Part shown: one piece after another, positions 33,065 to 41,095 of the stretch
Position numbering within the stretch: the first letter of the stretch is position 1
How the letters are laid out: the number at the start of each line of letters is the position of its first letter
Assembly: GCA_038238015.1 (NCBI GenBank)
Contig: JBBRYA010000012.1
Span: 4,439-68,438 of the forward strand
Direction: 5' to 3'
Origin: DASQFQ01 sp038238015
Lineage (GTDB): Bacteria > Actinomycetota > Thermoleophilia > Solirubrobacterales > Solirubrobacteraceae
Length of the DNA stretch: 64,000 nt
Program-made: the position numbers and the translations under genes
Notes under the pieces: generated by a model
Database searches by the model: none
What the model saw: only the letters and a program-made list of their open reading frames with translations
What the model was told of the DNA's origin: nothing

Positions 33065-33795
33065 TGGCCGCCGTCGTGCTCGCGCTCTGCGTACTCGGCG
33101 GCTGGGAGGCGCTCGTGCGCGGCGGGGGCGTCGACGCGCTGCTGCTCCCGGCGCCCAGCCAGGTCGCCGAGTCGCTGTGGACCGATCGCGCGCTGCTCGG
33201 GCCGGACCTGGCGGTGACCGCCTGGGAGGTGCTGGCCGGTCTAGCCGCCGCCATCGCCCTCGGCGCCGCGCTGGGCGTCGGGATGCACGTCTCGCGGTCG
33301 CTGCGGCGTGCGCTGCGACCGCTGGTCATCGGCTCGCAGGCGGTGCCGGTTCCGGTCATCGCGCCGCTGTTCGTGCTGCTGCTCGGCTTCGGGCTGGCCC
33401 CGAAGGTGCTGATGGTCGCGCTGGTCTGCTTCTTCCCCGTCGCGATCAACCTCTACGACGGGCTGCGCCGGGTCGACCCGGCGGCCCGCAAGCTCCTGCG
33501 CAGCTTCGACGCCACGCGCTGGCAGACGCTGCGCCTGCTCGAGGCGCCCGCGGCGCTGCCGGCGACGTTCACCGGGCTGAAGGTCGCCGCCGCCGTGTCG
33601 GTGATCGGCGCGGTGTTCGCCGAGTGGGCGGGCTCTGACTCCGGGCTCGGGCACGCGCTGCTGACCGCCAACGGCCAGCTCGAGACCGCGCGCGCGTTCG
33701 CCGCCACCCTGCTGCTCTTCCTGCTGGCGGTCTGCCTGTACGGGCTCTTCGCACTCGCCGAGCGGCGGGTCGTGACCTGGGCGGAGCAGCCGTGA
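33064..33795 (+). CDS. ABC transporter permease, thiamine precursor uptake
   Basis: 243 residues from ATG 33064, which shares one base with the preceding stop. A short N-terminal helix is followed by GVDALLLPAPSQVAESLW, characteristic of the SsuC/TauC/ThiX group, and five to six membrane segments. The permease loop that contacts the ATPase reads RLLEAPAALPATFTGLKVA. FAEWAGSDSGLGHALL is another conserved element of this group. It forms the membrane channel of the TPP-regulated importer, translated in coupling with both neighbours. Confidence 0.92.
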   Translation: MAAVVLALCVLGGWEALVRGGGVDALLLPAPSQVAESLWTDRALLGPDLAVTAWEVLAGLAAAIALGAALGVGMHVSRSLRRALRPLVIGSQAVPVPVIAPLFVLLLGFGLAPKVLMVALVCFFPVAINLYDGLRRVDPAARKLLRSFDATRWQTLRLLEAPAALPATFTGLKVAAAVSVIGAVFAEWAGSDSGLGHALLTANGQLETARAFAATLLLFLLAVCLYGLFALAERRVVTWAEQP

Positions 33796-34835
33796 GGCGC
33801 GCCTTGATCGTCGTGGCCGCGGCGGCGCTGCTCGCGCTGGCCGGCTGTGGGGAGAAGCGCGAGGGCGCCGGCGGCTCGGGCGCGAAGCTCGAGCGCTTCA
33901 CCGTCGTGCTCGACTACTTCCCCAACGCCGACCACGCCGGCATCTACGCGGCGAAGGCCGCCGGCGACTACGCGCGCGCCGGGCTCGACGTGCGCATCCA
34001 GGCGCCGCCGGATCCCGCCGCCCCGCTGAAGCTGCTGCAGGCCGGGCGCGCGGACCTGGCGATCTCCTACGAGCCCGAGCTGCTGCTCGCCCGCGAGAAG
34101 ACCTCGCAGCGCGACCAGCTGGTGTCGGTCGGCGCGCTCGTGCAGAAGCCGCTGACCTCGCTGATGGCGGTGGGCGGGAGCGTGCGCACGGTGGCCGACC
34201 TGAAGGGCAAGCGCGTCGGCACCGCGGGGATCCCGTACCAGTCGGCCTACCTGAAGACCATCCTTCAACAGGCGCACGTCGACCCGTCGACGGTCAAGGA
34301 GACCAACGTCGGCTTCGACCTCGTCCCCGCGATGCTCTCGGGGAAGGCCGACGCGACGCTCGGCGCGTTCTGGAACTACGAGGGCACCGACCTCCAGCGG
34401 CGCGGGCGCAAGCCGGTGATCCTGCGCATGGAGAGCCTCGGCGTCCCGACCTATGACGAGCTCGTCCTGGTCGCGCGCCGCAATGAGCTCGACGAGGCCG
34501 GAGCCTCGCGCGTCCGGCGCTTCCTGCGGGCGACCGCCTTCGGCCACGAGCGGCTGCGCAAGGATCCGGCGGCGGGCGTCGGCGCGCTGCTCAAGGCCGC
34601 CAAGGGCCTCGACCGGGGCCTGCAGGAGGCGGCTGTGCGCGCGACGCTGCCGGTCTTCTTCCCGCGCGACCCCAAGCGGCCCTTCGGCTACCAAGATCCA
34701 GCCGAGTGGGACCGCTACGGGCGCTGGATGCTCGAGCACGGGCTGCTCAAGCGGCCGCCCGACGCTCAGCGGGCGCTGACCAACGAGTTCCTGCCCGGGC
34801 AGGGGCTCGACCCGTCGCCGTCCGAGACGAACTGA
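33792..34835 (+). CDS. NMT1/THI5-like substrate-binding lipoprotein
   Basis: 347 residues from GTG 33792, overlapping the permease by 4 nt. Lipoprotein signal: LIVVAAAALLALAGC with Cys at about residue 19. The mature part shows VVLDYFPNADHAGIYAAKAAG and GLDVRIQAPPDPAAPLKLL, the signature of ThiY-type HMP or N-formyl-HMP binding proteins, then DLAISYEPELLLAREK and GAFWNYEGTDL. It captures the thiamine precursor outside the membrane. Third gene of the riboswitch-controlled operon. Its last 89 nt overlap the convergent glycosylase gene. Confidence 0.92.
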   Translation: MRRALIVVAAAALLALAGCGEKREGAGGSGAKLERFTVVLDYFPNADHAGIYAAKAAGDYARAGLDVRIQAPPDPAAPLKLLQAGRADLAISYEPELLLAREKTSQRDQLVSVGALVQKPLTSLMAVGGSVRTVADLKGKRVGTAGIPYQSAYLKTILQQAHVDPSTVKETNVGFDLVPAMLSGKADATLGAFWNYEGTDLQRRGRKPVILRMESLGVPTYDELVLVARRNELDEAGASRVRRFLRATAFGHERLRKDPAAGVGALLKAAKGLDRGLQEAAVRATLPVFFPRDPKRPFGYQDPAEWDRYGRWMLEHGLLKRPPDAQRALTNEFLPGQGLDPSPSETN

Positions 34836-35727
34836 GGCTCAGCTGCCCGCGCGCGGCGGCGCGCATCACGTACTCGCCGGCCAGTCCCTGCCAGCTCCCG
34901 TAGGGAGCGAAGAATTCGCGCACCTCCTCGATCTCGGCGCGCGCCCGCGGGTTGCCGGTCTTCAGCCGGCCGACGATCTTGATGAAGCCGAGGTCGCCCG
35001 CCGGCACGCGGTCGTAGCGCCCCTGGCCCTGCAGCGCGAGCATCTCGAGCGTCCACGCCCCGATCTCCGGGATGGCGCCCAGGCGCTGCCAGGCGCGCTC
35101 GTGGTCGTGCAGGTCGATGCGGCCCGCCGCGACCGCGCGCGCCGCGCGGCGCAACGCGACCGCCCGCGGCGCGGCGAGGTCGAAGCTCTCGAGCTCGGCC
35201 GGGGCGGCGGCGGCGATCGCCGCCGGCGTCGGGGCGTCGCGCAGGCCGGTGTGCGGGCAGCGCCGGCCCAGCCGTCCGATCAGCCGGCGCTGGATCGCGA
35301 ACGCCCGCTCGACCTCGATCAGCTGCTCGGTCACCGCGGCCGCGAAGGCCTCCCACGGCTCCGGCCTGCGGCGCACCCGCAGGCGCGGGTTCTCGCGCAC
35401 CGCGCGGCCGATCACCGGGTCGTCGCGGAAGCGCTCGTAGAACGGGCGCAGGTCCTCGTCGACGCCGGTGGCGAAGCGCATGCGCTCGATCCCGTAGCGG
35501 GCCGCGAGCGGGCAGGTCGAGCGCGCGGCGAACACCACGCGGTCGGCGCTCGGCTGCACGATGCCGACGAGCACCGGTTCGTCACCGAGGTGCAGCAGGC
35601 GCTGGAGCGCCGCGCCGCGCCGGCGCAGCAGCCCGTCGGACGAGCCGCCGCCGAGCCGGAACGGCCACGGCGGCCGGACCTCGACGCGCTGCTCGACCGC
35701 TGCGTCCTCCCAGAGGGCGGCGGTCAA
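34747..35727 (-). CDS. DNA-3-methyladenine glycosylase, AlkA-like (HhH-GPD)
   Basis: 326 residues from TTG 35727, the only start compatible with the upstream gene (TTGA overlap). The N-terminal domain has VRPPWPFRLGGGSSDGLLRRR. The helix-hairpin-helix and catalytic region reads LGAIPEIGAWTLEMLALQGQ, then VPAGDLGF with the catalytic Asp. AlkA enzymes remove alkylated purines in base-excision repair. The last about 30 residues (after AARGQLSLSS) come from read-through into the convergent ABC gene and are probably dispensable. No Ada-type domain is attached. Confidence 0.85.
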   Translation of the reverse strand: MTAALWEDAAVEQRVEVRPPWPFRLGGGSSDGLLRRRGAALQRLLHLGDEPVLVGIVQPSADRVVFAARSTCPLAARYGIERMRFATGVDEDLRPFYERFRDDPVIGRAVRENPRLRVRRRPEPWEAFAAAVTEQLIEVERAFAIQRRLIGRLGRRCPHTGLRDAPTPAAIAAAAPAELESFDLAAPRAVALRRAARAVAAGRIDLHDHERAWQRLGAIPEIGAWTLEMLALQGQGRYDRVPAGDLGFIKIVGRLKTGNPRARAEIEEVREFFAPYGSWQGLAGEYVMRAAARGQLSLSSSRTATGRAPARAGTRWSAPAERRAAA

Positions 35728-36023
35728 TCGCGCTTGAGCAGGTGGACGTCGACGAGGAACGAGTTGCTCGCGACGATCTCGCCGATCCCGCCCTTCTTGC
35801 GCCTGCGGCGGCGCGAGGGCTTGAGCCGGCGGCGGGTCACCACGGCGGCCGTCGCCGCTCCGGCGACGAAGCCGGTGGCGGCCAGGGCGGCCGCCTGGCG
35901 GGTGGGGACCGGGACGCTGCGTACCGCCTCGATCTCCCGCGCGGACCCCGTTACGACGACGGGCAGGCCGTCGAGGACCTCGACGCTGTCGGGCACCTCG
36001 TGGCGGTTGGGCTCGTCGGTCAC
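35724..36023 (-). CDS. Small membrane protein with polybasic loop
   Basis: 99 residues from GTG 36023. An N-terminal soluble part (HEVPDSVEVLDGLPVVVTGS) is followed by one helix (AAALAATGFVAGAATAAVV), a strongly basic stretch TRRRLKPSRRRRRKKGG and SNSFLVDVHLLKRD. No enzymatic motif. It is co-transcribed with the glycosylase gene (4-nt overlap). The basic run after the helix suggests a cytoplasmic, lipid- or nucleic-acid-facing tail. Unknown function. Confidence 0.7.
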   Translation of the reverse strand: MTDEPNRHEVPDSVEVLDGLPVVVTGSAREIEAVRSVPVPTRQAAALAATGFVAGAATAAVVTRRRLKPSRRRRRKKGGIGEIVASNSFLVDVHLLKRD

Positions 36024-36057
36024 GCCTCGACAGCATGACGGACGGACCCGACGACCG

Positions 36058-36672
36058 CTACCTCGTGCGCCGCTGGGGCTGGGTGCCGAACACCCGGTCC
36101 CAGTACGGGGCGCTGACGCCGAAGCCCCGCTCGTCGTCCTGGAAGTGGTGGCGCATGTGCAGTTCGCGCAGCGCGCGCCCCAGCGCCGTGCGCGGCCGGT
36201 GATGGTGCACGTGGTAGTGGAGCATGTCGTAGGCGAGGTAGCCGGCCAGGAAGCCCGCCCCGACGGCCGGCGCGTCGCCCGCGCCGAGCGCGAGCCAGAA
36301 CACCGCGAGGAAGCAGAGCGCGAGCGGGATGCTGGCCGACGGCGGCATCACGAGCCGCAGCGGGTCATTCGGGTGGTCGTGGTGGACGCCGTGGAGCATC
36401 CAGTGCAGCCGCGCCCCGAGCGGGCTCCGGGGCTCGTAGTGGAAGACCACTCGGTGCAGCCAGTACTCGGTCAGCGTCCAGACGGCATAGCCGCCGAGCA
36501 GCAGGCCGAGTGCGCCGAGCAGCCCGTCCGAGCCGGCGCCGCGCGCGAACAGGAGCCCGATCGCGGGCAGGTAGATCAGCAGCGGCACCGCCGGATGGAC
36601 ACGGGTGAGCCGGTCCAGCAACGGTGAGGAGAACATCGGCGGGGAGGCCCTGAGCTGATCCGTCCTGCTCAT
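36058..36672 (-). CDS. Fatty acid hydroxylase superfamily (di-iron) membrane protein
   Basis: 204 residues with four hydrophobic segments. The histidine boxes of the sterol desaturase/fatty acid hydroxylase superfamily are present: LHRVVFHYE (about 72-80), LHGVHHDHP (about 93-101), LHYHVHHHR (about 150-158) and LHMRHHFQ (about 168-175). These ligate a di-iron centre that hydroxylates or desaturates an acyl or sphingoid chain. Its neighbours are a GNAT acyltransferase and a serine palmitoyltransferase-like synthase, so 2-hydroxylation of an N-acyl chain or sphingoid C4 hydroxylation is a reasonable inference. A TAGGCT box precedes the ATG by 7 nt. Confidence 0.9.
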   Translation of the reverse strand: MSRTDQLRASPPMFSSPLLDRLTRVHPAVPLLIYLPAIGLLFARGAGSDGLLGALGLLLGGYAVWTLTEYWLHRVVFHYEPRSPLGARLHWMLHGVHHDHPNDPLRLVMPPSASIPLALCFLAVFWLALGAGDAPAVGAGFLAGYLAYDMLHYHVHHHRPRTALGRALRELHMRHHFQDDERGFGVSAPYWDRVFGTQPQRRTR

Positions 36673-36679
36673 TCCGGCC

Positions 36680-36685
36680 AGCCTA
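36680..36685 (-). promoter_or_regulatory. -10 box TAGGCT of the hydroxylase gene
   Basis: On the minus strand TAGGCT ends 7 nt before ATG 36672 and overlaps the 3' end of the GNAT gene; leaderless-type arrangement. Confidence 0.5.
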
Positions 36686-37816
36686 CTACCCGGCCACGGC
36701 GCTCTCGTAGACGCGGTAGCGGCGCACGATGCGCCCGTGCATGGCCTCCATCGCGCGGTTCATGTTCGTATTGGTTTCTAGGATCCAGCCCATCTCGCCG
36801 CCCGACTGCGGCGTCGTGTTGGCCATGTTGAAGTGCTCGACGTACATCGCCGCCGCGACCCCTGTGTGCTGGTACTCGGGCTTGACGCCGAGGAAGCCCA
36901 CGCGCACGCGGTCGATCGACTTGCCCTTGCGCAAGAAGGTCCACCAGCCGAACGGGAGCAGCCGCCCGTTCATCTTCTTGAGCACCTGGTTGACGTCGGG
37001 CACGGTGATCGCGATCGCGACGGTCTCCCCTTCGCGCGTCTCGGCGACCATGAACCAGTTCGGGTCGAAGACCAGCTGGAGGTCGAGGGAGTACTGGTCG
37101 AGGTCGGCCTTGCCGTACGGCGAGAAGCCCCAGTTCTCGCTCCAGGCCGCGTTGTAGACGTCGGCGAAGCGGTCCATGTCCTTGCGCAGCCCGCGCCGGG
37201 ACATCTTGCGCAGGGTGATCCCGTGGCGCGGCTCGAGCTGCTCCGCGAGCTCGAAGATGACCGGGAGCATGTGGTCGCGGTCGGAGATGTCGAGCTCCCA
37301 CATCAGCAGGTCCATGGCCTTTGTCAGGCCGGCCTCCTCGCACAACCGCTGGTAGTAGGGCGGATGCCAGGGCTGCTTGATCATCGGCTCGCGCTCGAAG
37401 CCCTCGATCATCACCCCGCTCTCCTCGTTGATCGTGAAGTCCATCGGCCCGATCGCGTGGTCGCGCCCGTGCTCGCGCAGCCAGCTCCACGCGGCGTCGA
37501 GCAGCGGCGGGAGGATCTCCGGGTCCTCCTCGAGCTCGAGGAAGCCGAACATCCCCCAGCGGTTGGAGTGGAAGTCGTTGAAGGCCTGGTCGTACTGCGC
37601 GCTCAGGCGGCCGACGACGCGGCCGTCGCGGCGGGCGAGGAAGAGCCGCGCGTCGCCGTGCTTATAGAACGCGTTCAGCCGCCGGCTGAGGTACGCCCGA
37701 CGCTCGAGCTTGAGCGGGGGCACCCACAGCGGGGAGTTAGAGTGCAGCCGGTAGGGGAGGTCGATGAACTCCTTGAGGTCCCGGCGCGACTCGACGGGAC
37801 GAACGTCAACAGCCAC
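36686..37816 (-). CDS. GNAT-fold acyltransferase, candidate bacterial ceramide synthase
   Basis: 376 residues from GTG 37816. Opening LKEFIDLPYRLHSNSPLWVPPL, then LFLARRDGRVVGRLSAQYDQ (GNAT beta 2-4), FLELEEDPEILPPLLDAA, GPMDFTINEESGVMIEGF, PYYQRLCEEAGLTKAMDLLMW, and the C-terminal GNAT motif A region RVGFLGVKPEYQHTGVAAAM. This long GNAT family is common next to lipid genes; the ceramide synthase described in Caulobacter is a GNAT-superfamily protein. It lies between an SPT-like gene (divergent, 15 nt) and a fatty acid hydroxylase gene (same strand, 13 nt). Assignment as an N-acyltransferase for sphinganine-type bases is inference. Confidence 0.7.
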   Translation of the reverse strand: MAVDVRPVESRRDLKEFIDLPYRLHSNSPLWVPPLKLERRAYLSRRLNAFYKHGDARLFLARRDGRVVGRLSAQYDQAFNDFHSNRWGMFGFLELEEDPEILPPLLDAAWSWLREHGRDHAIGPMDFTINEESGVMIEGFEREPMIKQPWHPPYYQRLCEEAGLTKAMDLLMWELDISDRDHMLPVIFELAEQLEPRHGITLRKMSRRGLRKDMDRFADVYNAAWSENWGFSPYGKADLDQYSLDLQLVFDPNWFMVAETREGETVAIAITVPDVNQVLKKMNGRLLPFGWWTFLRKGKSIDRVRVGFLGVKPEYQHTGVAAAMYVEHFNMANTTPQSGGEMGWILETNTNMNRAMEAMHGRIVRRYRVYESAVAG

Positions 37817-37824
37817 GACGCGGG

Positions 37825-37830
37825 ACCCTA
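37825..37830 (-). promoter_or_regulatory. -10 box TAGGGT of the GNAT acyltransferase gene
   Basis: On the minus strand TAGGGT ends 8 nt before GTG 37816. It abuts the ATG of the divergent synthase gene at 37832, so the two transcription units compete for the same 15 nt. Confidence 0.45.
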
Positions 37831-37831
37831 T

Positions 37832-39076
37832 ATGCCGACCGCCATCGATGTCTTCGCCAAGGTCCGCGGCCACGAGCGCGAGCAGCAGCTCAGCGCCGCC
37901 CGCGAGGCCGACCTGCTGCCCTACTTCCGCGTGCTCGAGTCCGCGGCCGCGCCGGTGGTCGAGATGGAGGGCGCCGAGCGGGTCATGCTCGGCTCCAACA
38001 ACTACCTCGGGCTGACCGCGGACGAGCGCGTGATCCAGGGCGCTCGCGACGCCCTGGAGCGCTACGGCACCGGGCTGACCGGCTCGCGCCTGCTCAACGG
38101 GACGATCGACCTCCACCTCGAGCTCGAGCGCGAGATCGCGGAGTGGATGGGCACCGAGGACTCGATCGTGTTCACCACCGGCCACCAGGCCAACGTCGGC
38201 ACGCTCGGGACCCTGCTCGCGCCCGGCGACACCGTGATCGCCGACTCCGGCGACCACGCCTCGATCCTCGACGGCTGCCTGCTCTCCCGGGCCAAGCTGC
38301 GCCCGTTCCGCCACAACCGCCTCGACAAGCTCGAGAAGATGCTCGACCGTTCCGAGGCCGACGGCGGGGGCGTGCTCGTGGTCGTCGACGGCGTGTTCTC
38401 GATGGAGGGCGACGTCGCGCCGCTGCCGGCGATCACCGAGCTGTGCGCGGCCCACGGCGCGCGGCTGATGGTCGACGAGGCGCACGGCGCGGGAGTGCTC
38501 GGCGCGCGCGGCGCCGGCGCATCCGAGCTCTTCGGGGTCGAGGACCGCGTGGACCTGCGGATGGGCACGTTCTCAAAGAGCCTGGCGTCCTGCGGAGGCT
38601 TCATCGCCGGCACGCGCGAGGTCGTGGACTACCTGCGCATCCAGTCGCGCGCGTTCCTGTTCACCGCCGCCGCGGTGCCCGCGGCGGTCGGCGCGGCGCT
38701 CGCCGCGCTGCGCGTCGTGCGTTCCGCGGACGGCCCGCCGCTGTTCGCCGCCGTGCTGGAGAACGCCGAGTACCTGCGCAGCGGCCTGCACGACCTCGGC
38801 TACCGCGTCGTCGACAGCGAGGTGACTACGCCGATCATCCCCGTGGTCGTCGCCGACGACTGGAAGGCCGTGCTGCTCTGGCGCGCGCTCTACGACGCGG
38901 GCGTGTACGTCAACGTCGCCCTGCATCCCGCGGTGCCGCCCGCGGGGGCGCTGCTGCGCACGAGCGTGATGGCCACCCACGACCGCGCGACGCTCGACCG
39001 GGCGCTCGGGGTGTTCGAGTCGGTCAAGCGCAGCTTCGAGGCCGAGCACGGGCCGCTGCCCGGTCCGCCTGCCTAG
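37832..39076 (+). CDS. Alpha-oxoamine synthase, serine palmitoyltransferase-like
   Basis: 414 residues from ATG 37832. PLP-dependent synthase with SNNYLGLTADERV, GTGLTGSRLLNGTIDLHLELE, DSGDHASILDGCLLSRA, FRHN, DEAHGAGVLGARGAG and the PLP-Lys motif GTFSKSLASCGG. Points favouring serine palmitoyltransferase over BioF or KBL are ASILDGC, FRHN, and the C-terminal LLWRALYDAGVYVNVALHPAV then PPAGALLRTSVMATHD, where SPTs have YVN..PPATPAG..LLR.S. It would condense serine (or alanine/glycine) with acyl-CoA. It is not accompanied by biotin or threonine-catabolic genes. Product identity needs an assay. Confidence 0.85.
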   Translation: MPTAIDVFAKVRGHEREQQLSAAREADLLPYFRVLESAAAPVVEMEGAERVMLGSNNYLGLTADERVIQGARDALERYGTGLTGSRLLNGTIDLHLELEREIAEWMGTEDSIVFTTGHQANVGTLGTLLAPGDTVIADSGDHASILDGCLLSRAKLRPFRHNRLDKLEKMLDRSEADGGGVLVVVDGVFSMEGDVAPLPAITELCAAHGARLMVDEAHGAGVLGARGAGASELFGVEDRVDLRMGTFSKSLASCGGFIAGTREVVDYLRIQSRAFLFTAAAVPAAVGAALAALRVVRSADGPPLFAAVLENAEYLRSGLHDLGYRVVDSEVTTPIIPVVVADDWKAVLLWRALYDAGVYVNVALHPAVPPAGALLRTSVMATHDRATLDRALGVFESVKRSFEAEHGPLPGPPA

Positions 39077-40080
39077 GAGGCCGCCTCGCCGGTCGAGGGA
39101 CGCGCCACGAGCACCGGCTCGATGACCTCGCGGAGGGTCGCCTGCGGGCCTTCGGCGCTGATCGCCTGAAGCAGGAAGCCGGTCGCGCGCTCGGCCACCT
39201 GCTCGACGTCCCAGACCGTCGAGGTCAGCGGCGGCGAGAGCAGCCGCGAGATCGGATGGTCGCCGAACCCGGCGACGGCCACGTCACCGGGGATCGACAG
39301 CCCGAGCTCCGCGCACGCCGCGTAGACGCCGTAGGCGATCGAGTCCGACATGCAGAGGACCGCGCTCGGGCGGTCACCACCGGCGAGCAACTCGAGCGCG
39401 AGCGGTCGCGAGCCGTTGAGCGAGTAGGCGCACGGGACGACGCGGCAGTCAAGCCCGAGCGCGGCGGCGGTCCCGGCGACCGCGCGCTCGGCCTGGCGCT
39501 CGGGCGAGGACTCCACCGCCCAGGAGAGCACGGTGATCCGGCGGTGCCCCAGCTCGCTGAGGTGGCGCAGGCTCTGCTGCACGCCGCGCTCGTTGTCGAA
39601 GACGACCTCGCCGGCCGGGGCCACCCCGGGCAGCGCGTCGCCGATCGTGACCGTCGAGATCTGGCGCGCGATCGACGCCCAGCCGGCGCTGGAGGGTCCG
39701 ATCGGCACGACGACGAGCCCGTCGACGCGCTGATCGACCAGGCGCTGGGCGAGCTCGAGCTCGCGAGCGGGCTCGCCGTCGGCGTCGGCCACGAGCGTGC
39801 TGCGGGCGGCGCCGTAGAGCTCGAGCTGGACGGCGCGCACGAGCTCCTGATTCCAGAAGTCGCTGAGGCTGCCGACGAGCAGGCCGACGACCGCCGTCGA
39901 GCCTCCGGCCAGCGCGCGGGCGATCGGGTCGGCCTCATAGCCGAGCTTCTCGGCCGCCTCGCGGACGCGGCGCTGGGTCTCGGCCGAGACCTGCATCCCG
40001 CGCAGCGCATAGCTCACGGCAGCCGGCGAGAGGCCCGTGTACTCGGCCAGCTCGCGGATCGTCGTGCGGTGCCGGGCCAC
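39073..40080 (-). CDS. LacI family transcriptional regulator
   Basis: 335 residues from GTG 40080, chosen because VARHRTTIRELAEYTGLS puts the LacI helix-turn-helix (IRELAEYTGLSPAAVSYALRG) at the extreme N-terminus and a TACCCT -10 lies 6 nt upstream; ATG 40125 is an alternative. The sugar-binding-type core has VGLLVGSLSDFWNQELVRAV, VDGLVVVPIG, FDNERGVQQSLRHL and VAGFGDHPISRLLSPPLTS. It is divergent from the amidohydrolase/cupin operon and separated from it by two LacI-type operators. Effector unknown. Its stop overlaps the convergent SPT-like gene by 4 nt. Confidence 0.88.
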   Translation of the reverse strand: MARHRTTIRELAEYTGLSPAAVSYALRGMQVSAETQRRVREAAEKLGYEADPIARALAGGSTAVVGLLVGSLSDFWNQELVRAVQLELYGAARSTLVADADGEPARELELAQRLVDQRVDGLVVVPIGPSSAGWASIARQISTVTIGDALPGVAPAGEVVFDNERGVQQSLRHLSELGHRRITVLSWAVESSPERQAERAVAGTAAALGLDCRVVPCAYSLNGSRPLALELLAGGDRPSAVLCMSDSIAYGVYAACAELGLSIPGDVAVAGFGDHPISRLLSPPLTSTVWDVEQVAERATGFLLQAISAEGPQATLREVIEPVLVARPSTGEAAS

Positions 40081-40086
40081 GTCGCG

Positions 40087-40092
40087 AGGGTA
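40087..40092 (-). promoter_or_regulatory. -10 box TACCCT of the lacI-type gene
   Basis: On the minus strand TACCCT ends 6 nt before GTG 40080, supporting that start and a leaderless mRNA. Confidence 0.4.
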
Positions 40093-40129
40093 CTCGCGTT
40101 GCGAGCCGGCGGCACGATGCGTCATACTC

Positions 40130-41095
40130 GTGAAGCGGTTCACTGAATCGGTTCACAACGCAACGTTCGAGATTCGTAATCACGTCGACATCCATCAGCA
40201 CCTCTGGCCGGAACCGCTGCTCAGCGCCCTGTCGGAGCGGCGGCGACCGCCGATGATCGTGCGCGGGGGCGACGGCTGGACGCTACGGCTGGCCGGCGAG
40301 CCCGAGGCGCCCCTCGACCTCTCCGATCACGACGCCGGCCGCCGCGCGGCGATGCTGCAGGCCGACGGGCTCGACCGGACGTTCGTAGCGCCCTCGGTGC
40401 CGCTGGGCATCGAGGCGCTGCCCGCCGCCGAGGCCGAGCCGTTGCTGGCCGCCTACCACGACGGCGTCGCCGCGCTGCCCGCCGAGTTCGGCGCCTGGGC
40501 CGCCGTGAGCCTGGCCGATCCCGATCCCGCCGCGTTGTCGCGGCTGCTCGAGCGCGGCTTCGCCGGCGCCTGTGTCGCCGCCGCCGCGCTCGGCGGCCCG
40601 GCCGGCTACGACCGCCTCGGGCCGGTCCTGGAGACGCTTGAGCGCAACGACGCGCCGCTGCTCGTCCACCCCGGCCCGGCGACGGCGACGCACGCGCGTC
40701 CGGTGCCAGGCTGGTGGGCGGCGCTCACCGACTACGTGGCGGAGATGCAGGCGGCGTGGCACGCGTTCGCCGTCTGGGGCCGCGCGGCCCATCCGAGCCT
40801 GCGCGTGTGCTTTGCGATGCTCGCCGGCCTCGCACCCCTGCACCGCGAGCGCCTTCGCGCCCGCGGCGGCCACGTCGCCGCCGATCGCGACGTGTTCCTC
40901 GACGTCTCCTCCTACGGCCCGCGCGCCGTCGATGCGGCGCTGCGCGAGGTCGGCGTGGACCAGCTCGTCTTCGGCTCCGACCGTCCCGTGGTCGAAGCGC
41001 AGGAGCTCGCGCTCGGCGACGCGGTGCGCGTCGCGCTGCGGGAGCGCAACCCATCCCGGCTTCTCGGCCCCAGAACCATGGAGATCGCCTCATGA
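40130..41095 (+). CDS. Amidohydrolase-2 family metal-dependent hydrolase
   Basis: Up to 321 residues. The metal-binding HxH sits in VDIHQHLWPEPL at codons starting 40184; the core has LVHPGPATATHARPVPGWW, ML(A)GLAPLHRERL, DVFLDVSSYGP and the terminal VFGSDRPVVE with the metal Asp. It is of the TIM-barrel ACMSD/decarboxylase-like group. The start is unclear: the only ordinary in-frame codon before HxH is GTG 40130, which would place both LacI operators inside codons 1-9. A non-standard start (ATT 40172) is the other option. It is followed by a cupin gene with 4-nt overlap. Confidence 0.8.
   Translation: MKRFTESVHNATFEIRNHVDIHQHLWPEPLLSALSERRRPPMIVRGGDGWTLRLAGEPEAPLDLSDHDAGRRAAMLQADGLDRTFVAPSVPLGIEALPAAEAEPLLAAYHDGVAALPAEFGAWAAVSLADPDPAALSRLLERGFAGACVAAAALGGPAGYDRLGPVLETLERNDAPLLVHPGPATATHARPVPGWWAALTDYVAEMQAAWHAFAVWGRAAHPSLRVCFAMLAGLAPLHRERLRARGGHVAADRDVFLDVSSYGPRAVDAALREVGVDQLVFGSDRPVVEAQELALGDAVRVALRERNPSRLLGPRTMEIAS
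40131..40155. promoter_or_regulatory. Tandem LacI-type operators TGAANCGGTTCA
   Basis: TGAAGCGGTTCA at 40131-40142 and TGAATCGGTTCA at 40144-40155, each an imperfect palindrome with the central CG typical of LacI/GalR operators, with centres 13 bp apart. They lie between the regulator and the amidohydrolase gene, so the LacI protein probably controls both directions. Confidence 0.8.

Noticed and set aside
37832..39076. Calling the alpha-oxoamine synthase BioF or 2-amino-3-ketobutyrate ligase
   Set aside because: No biotin or threonine-degradation genes are near, and the C-terminal and HASILDGC/FRHN motifs look more like serine palmitoyltransferase. The choice still needs a phylogeny.
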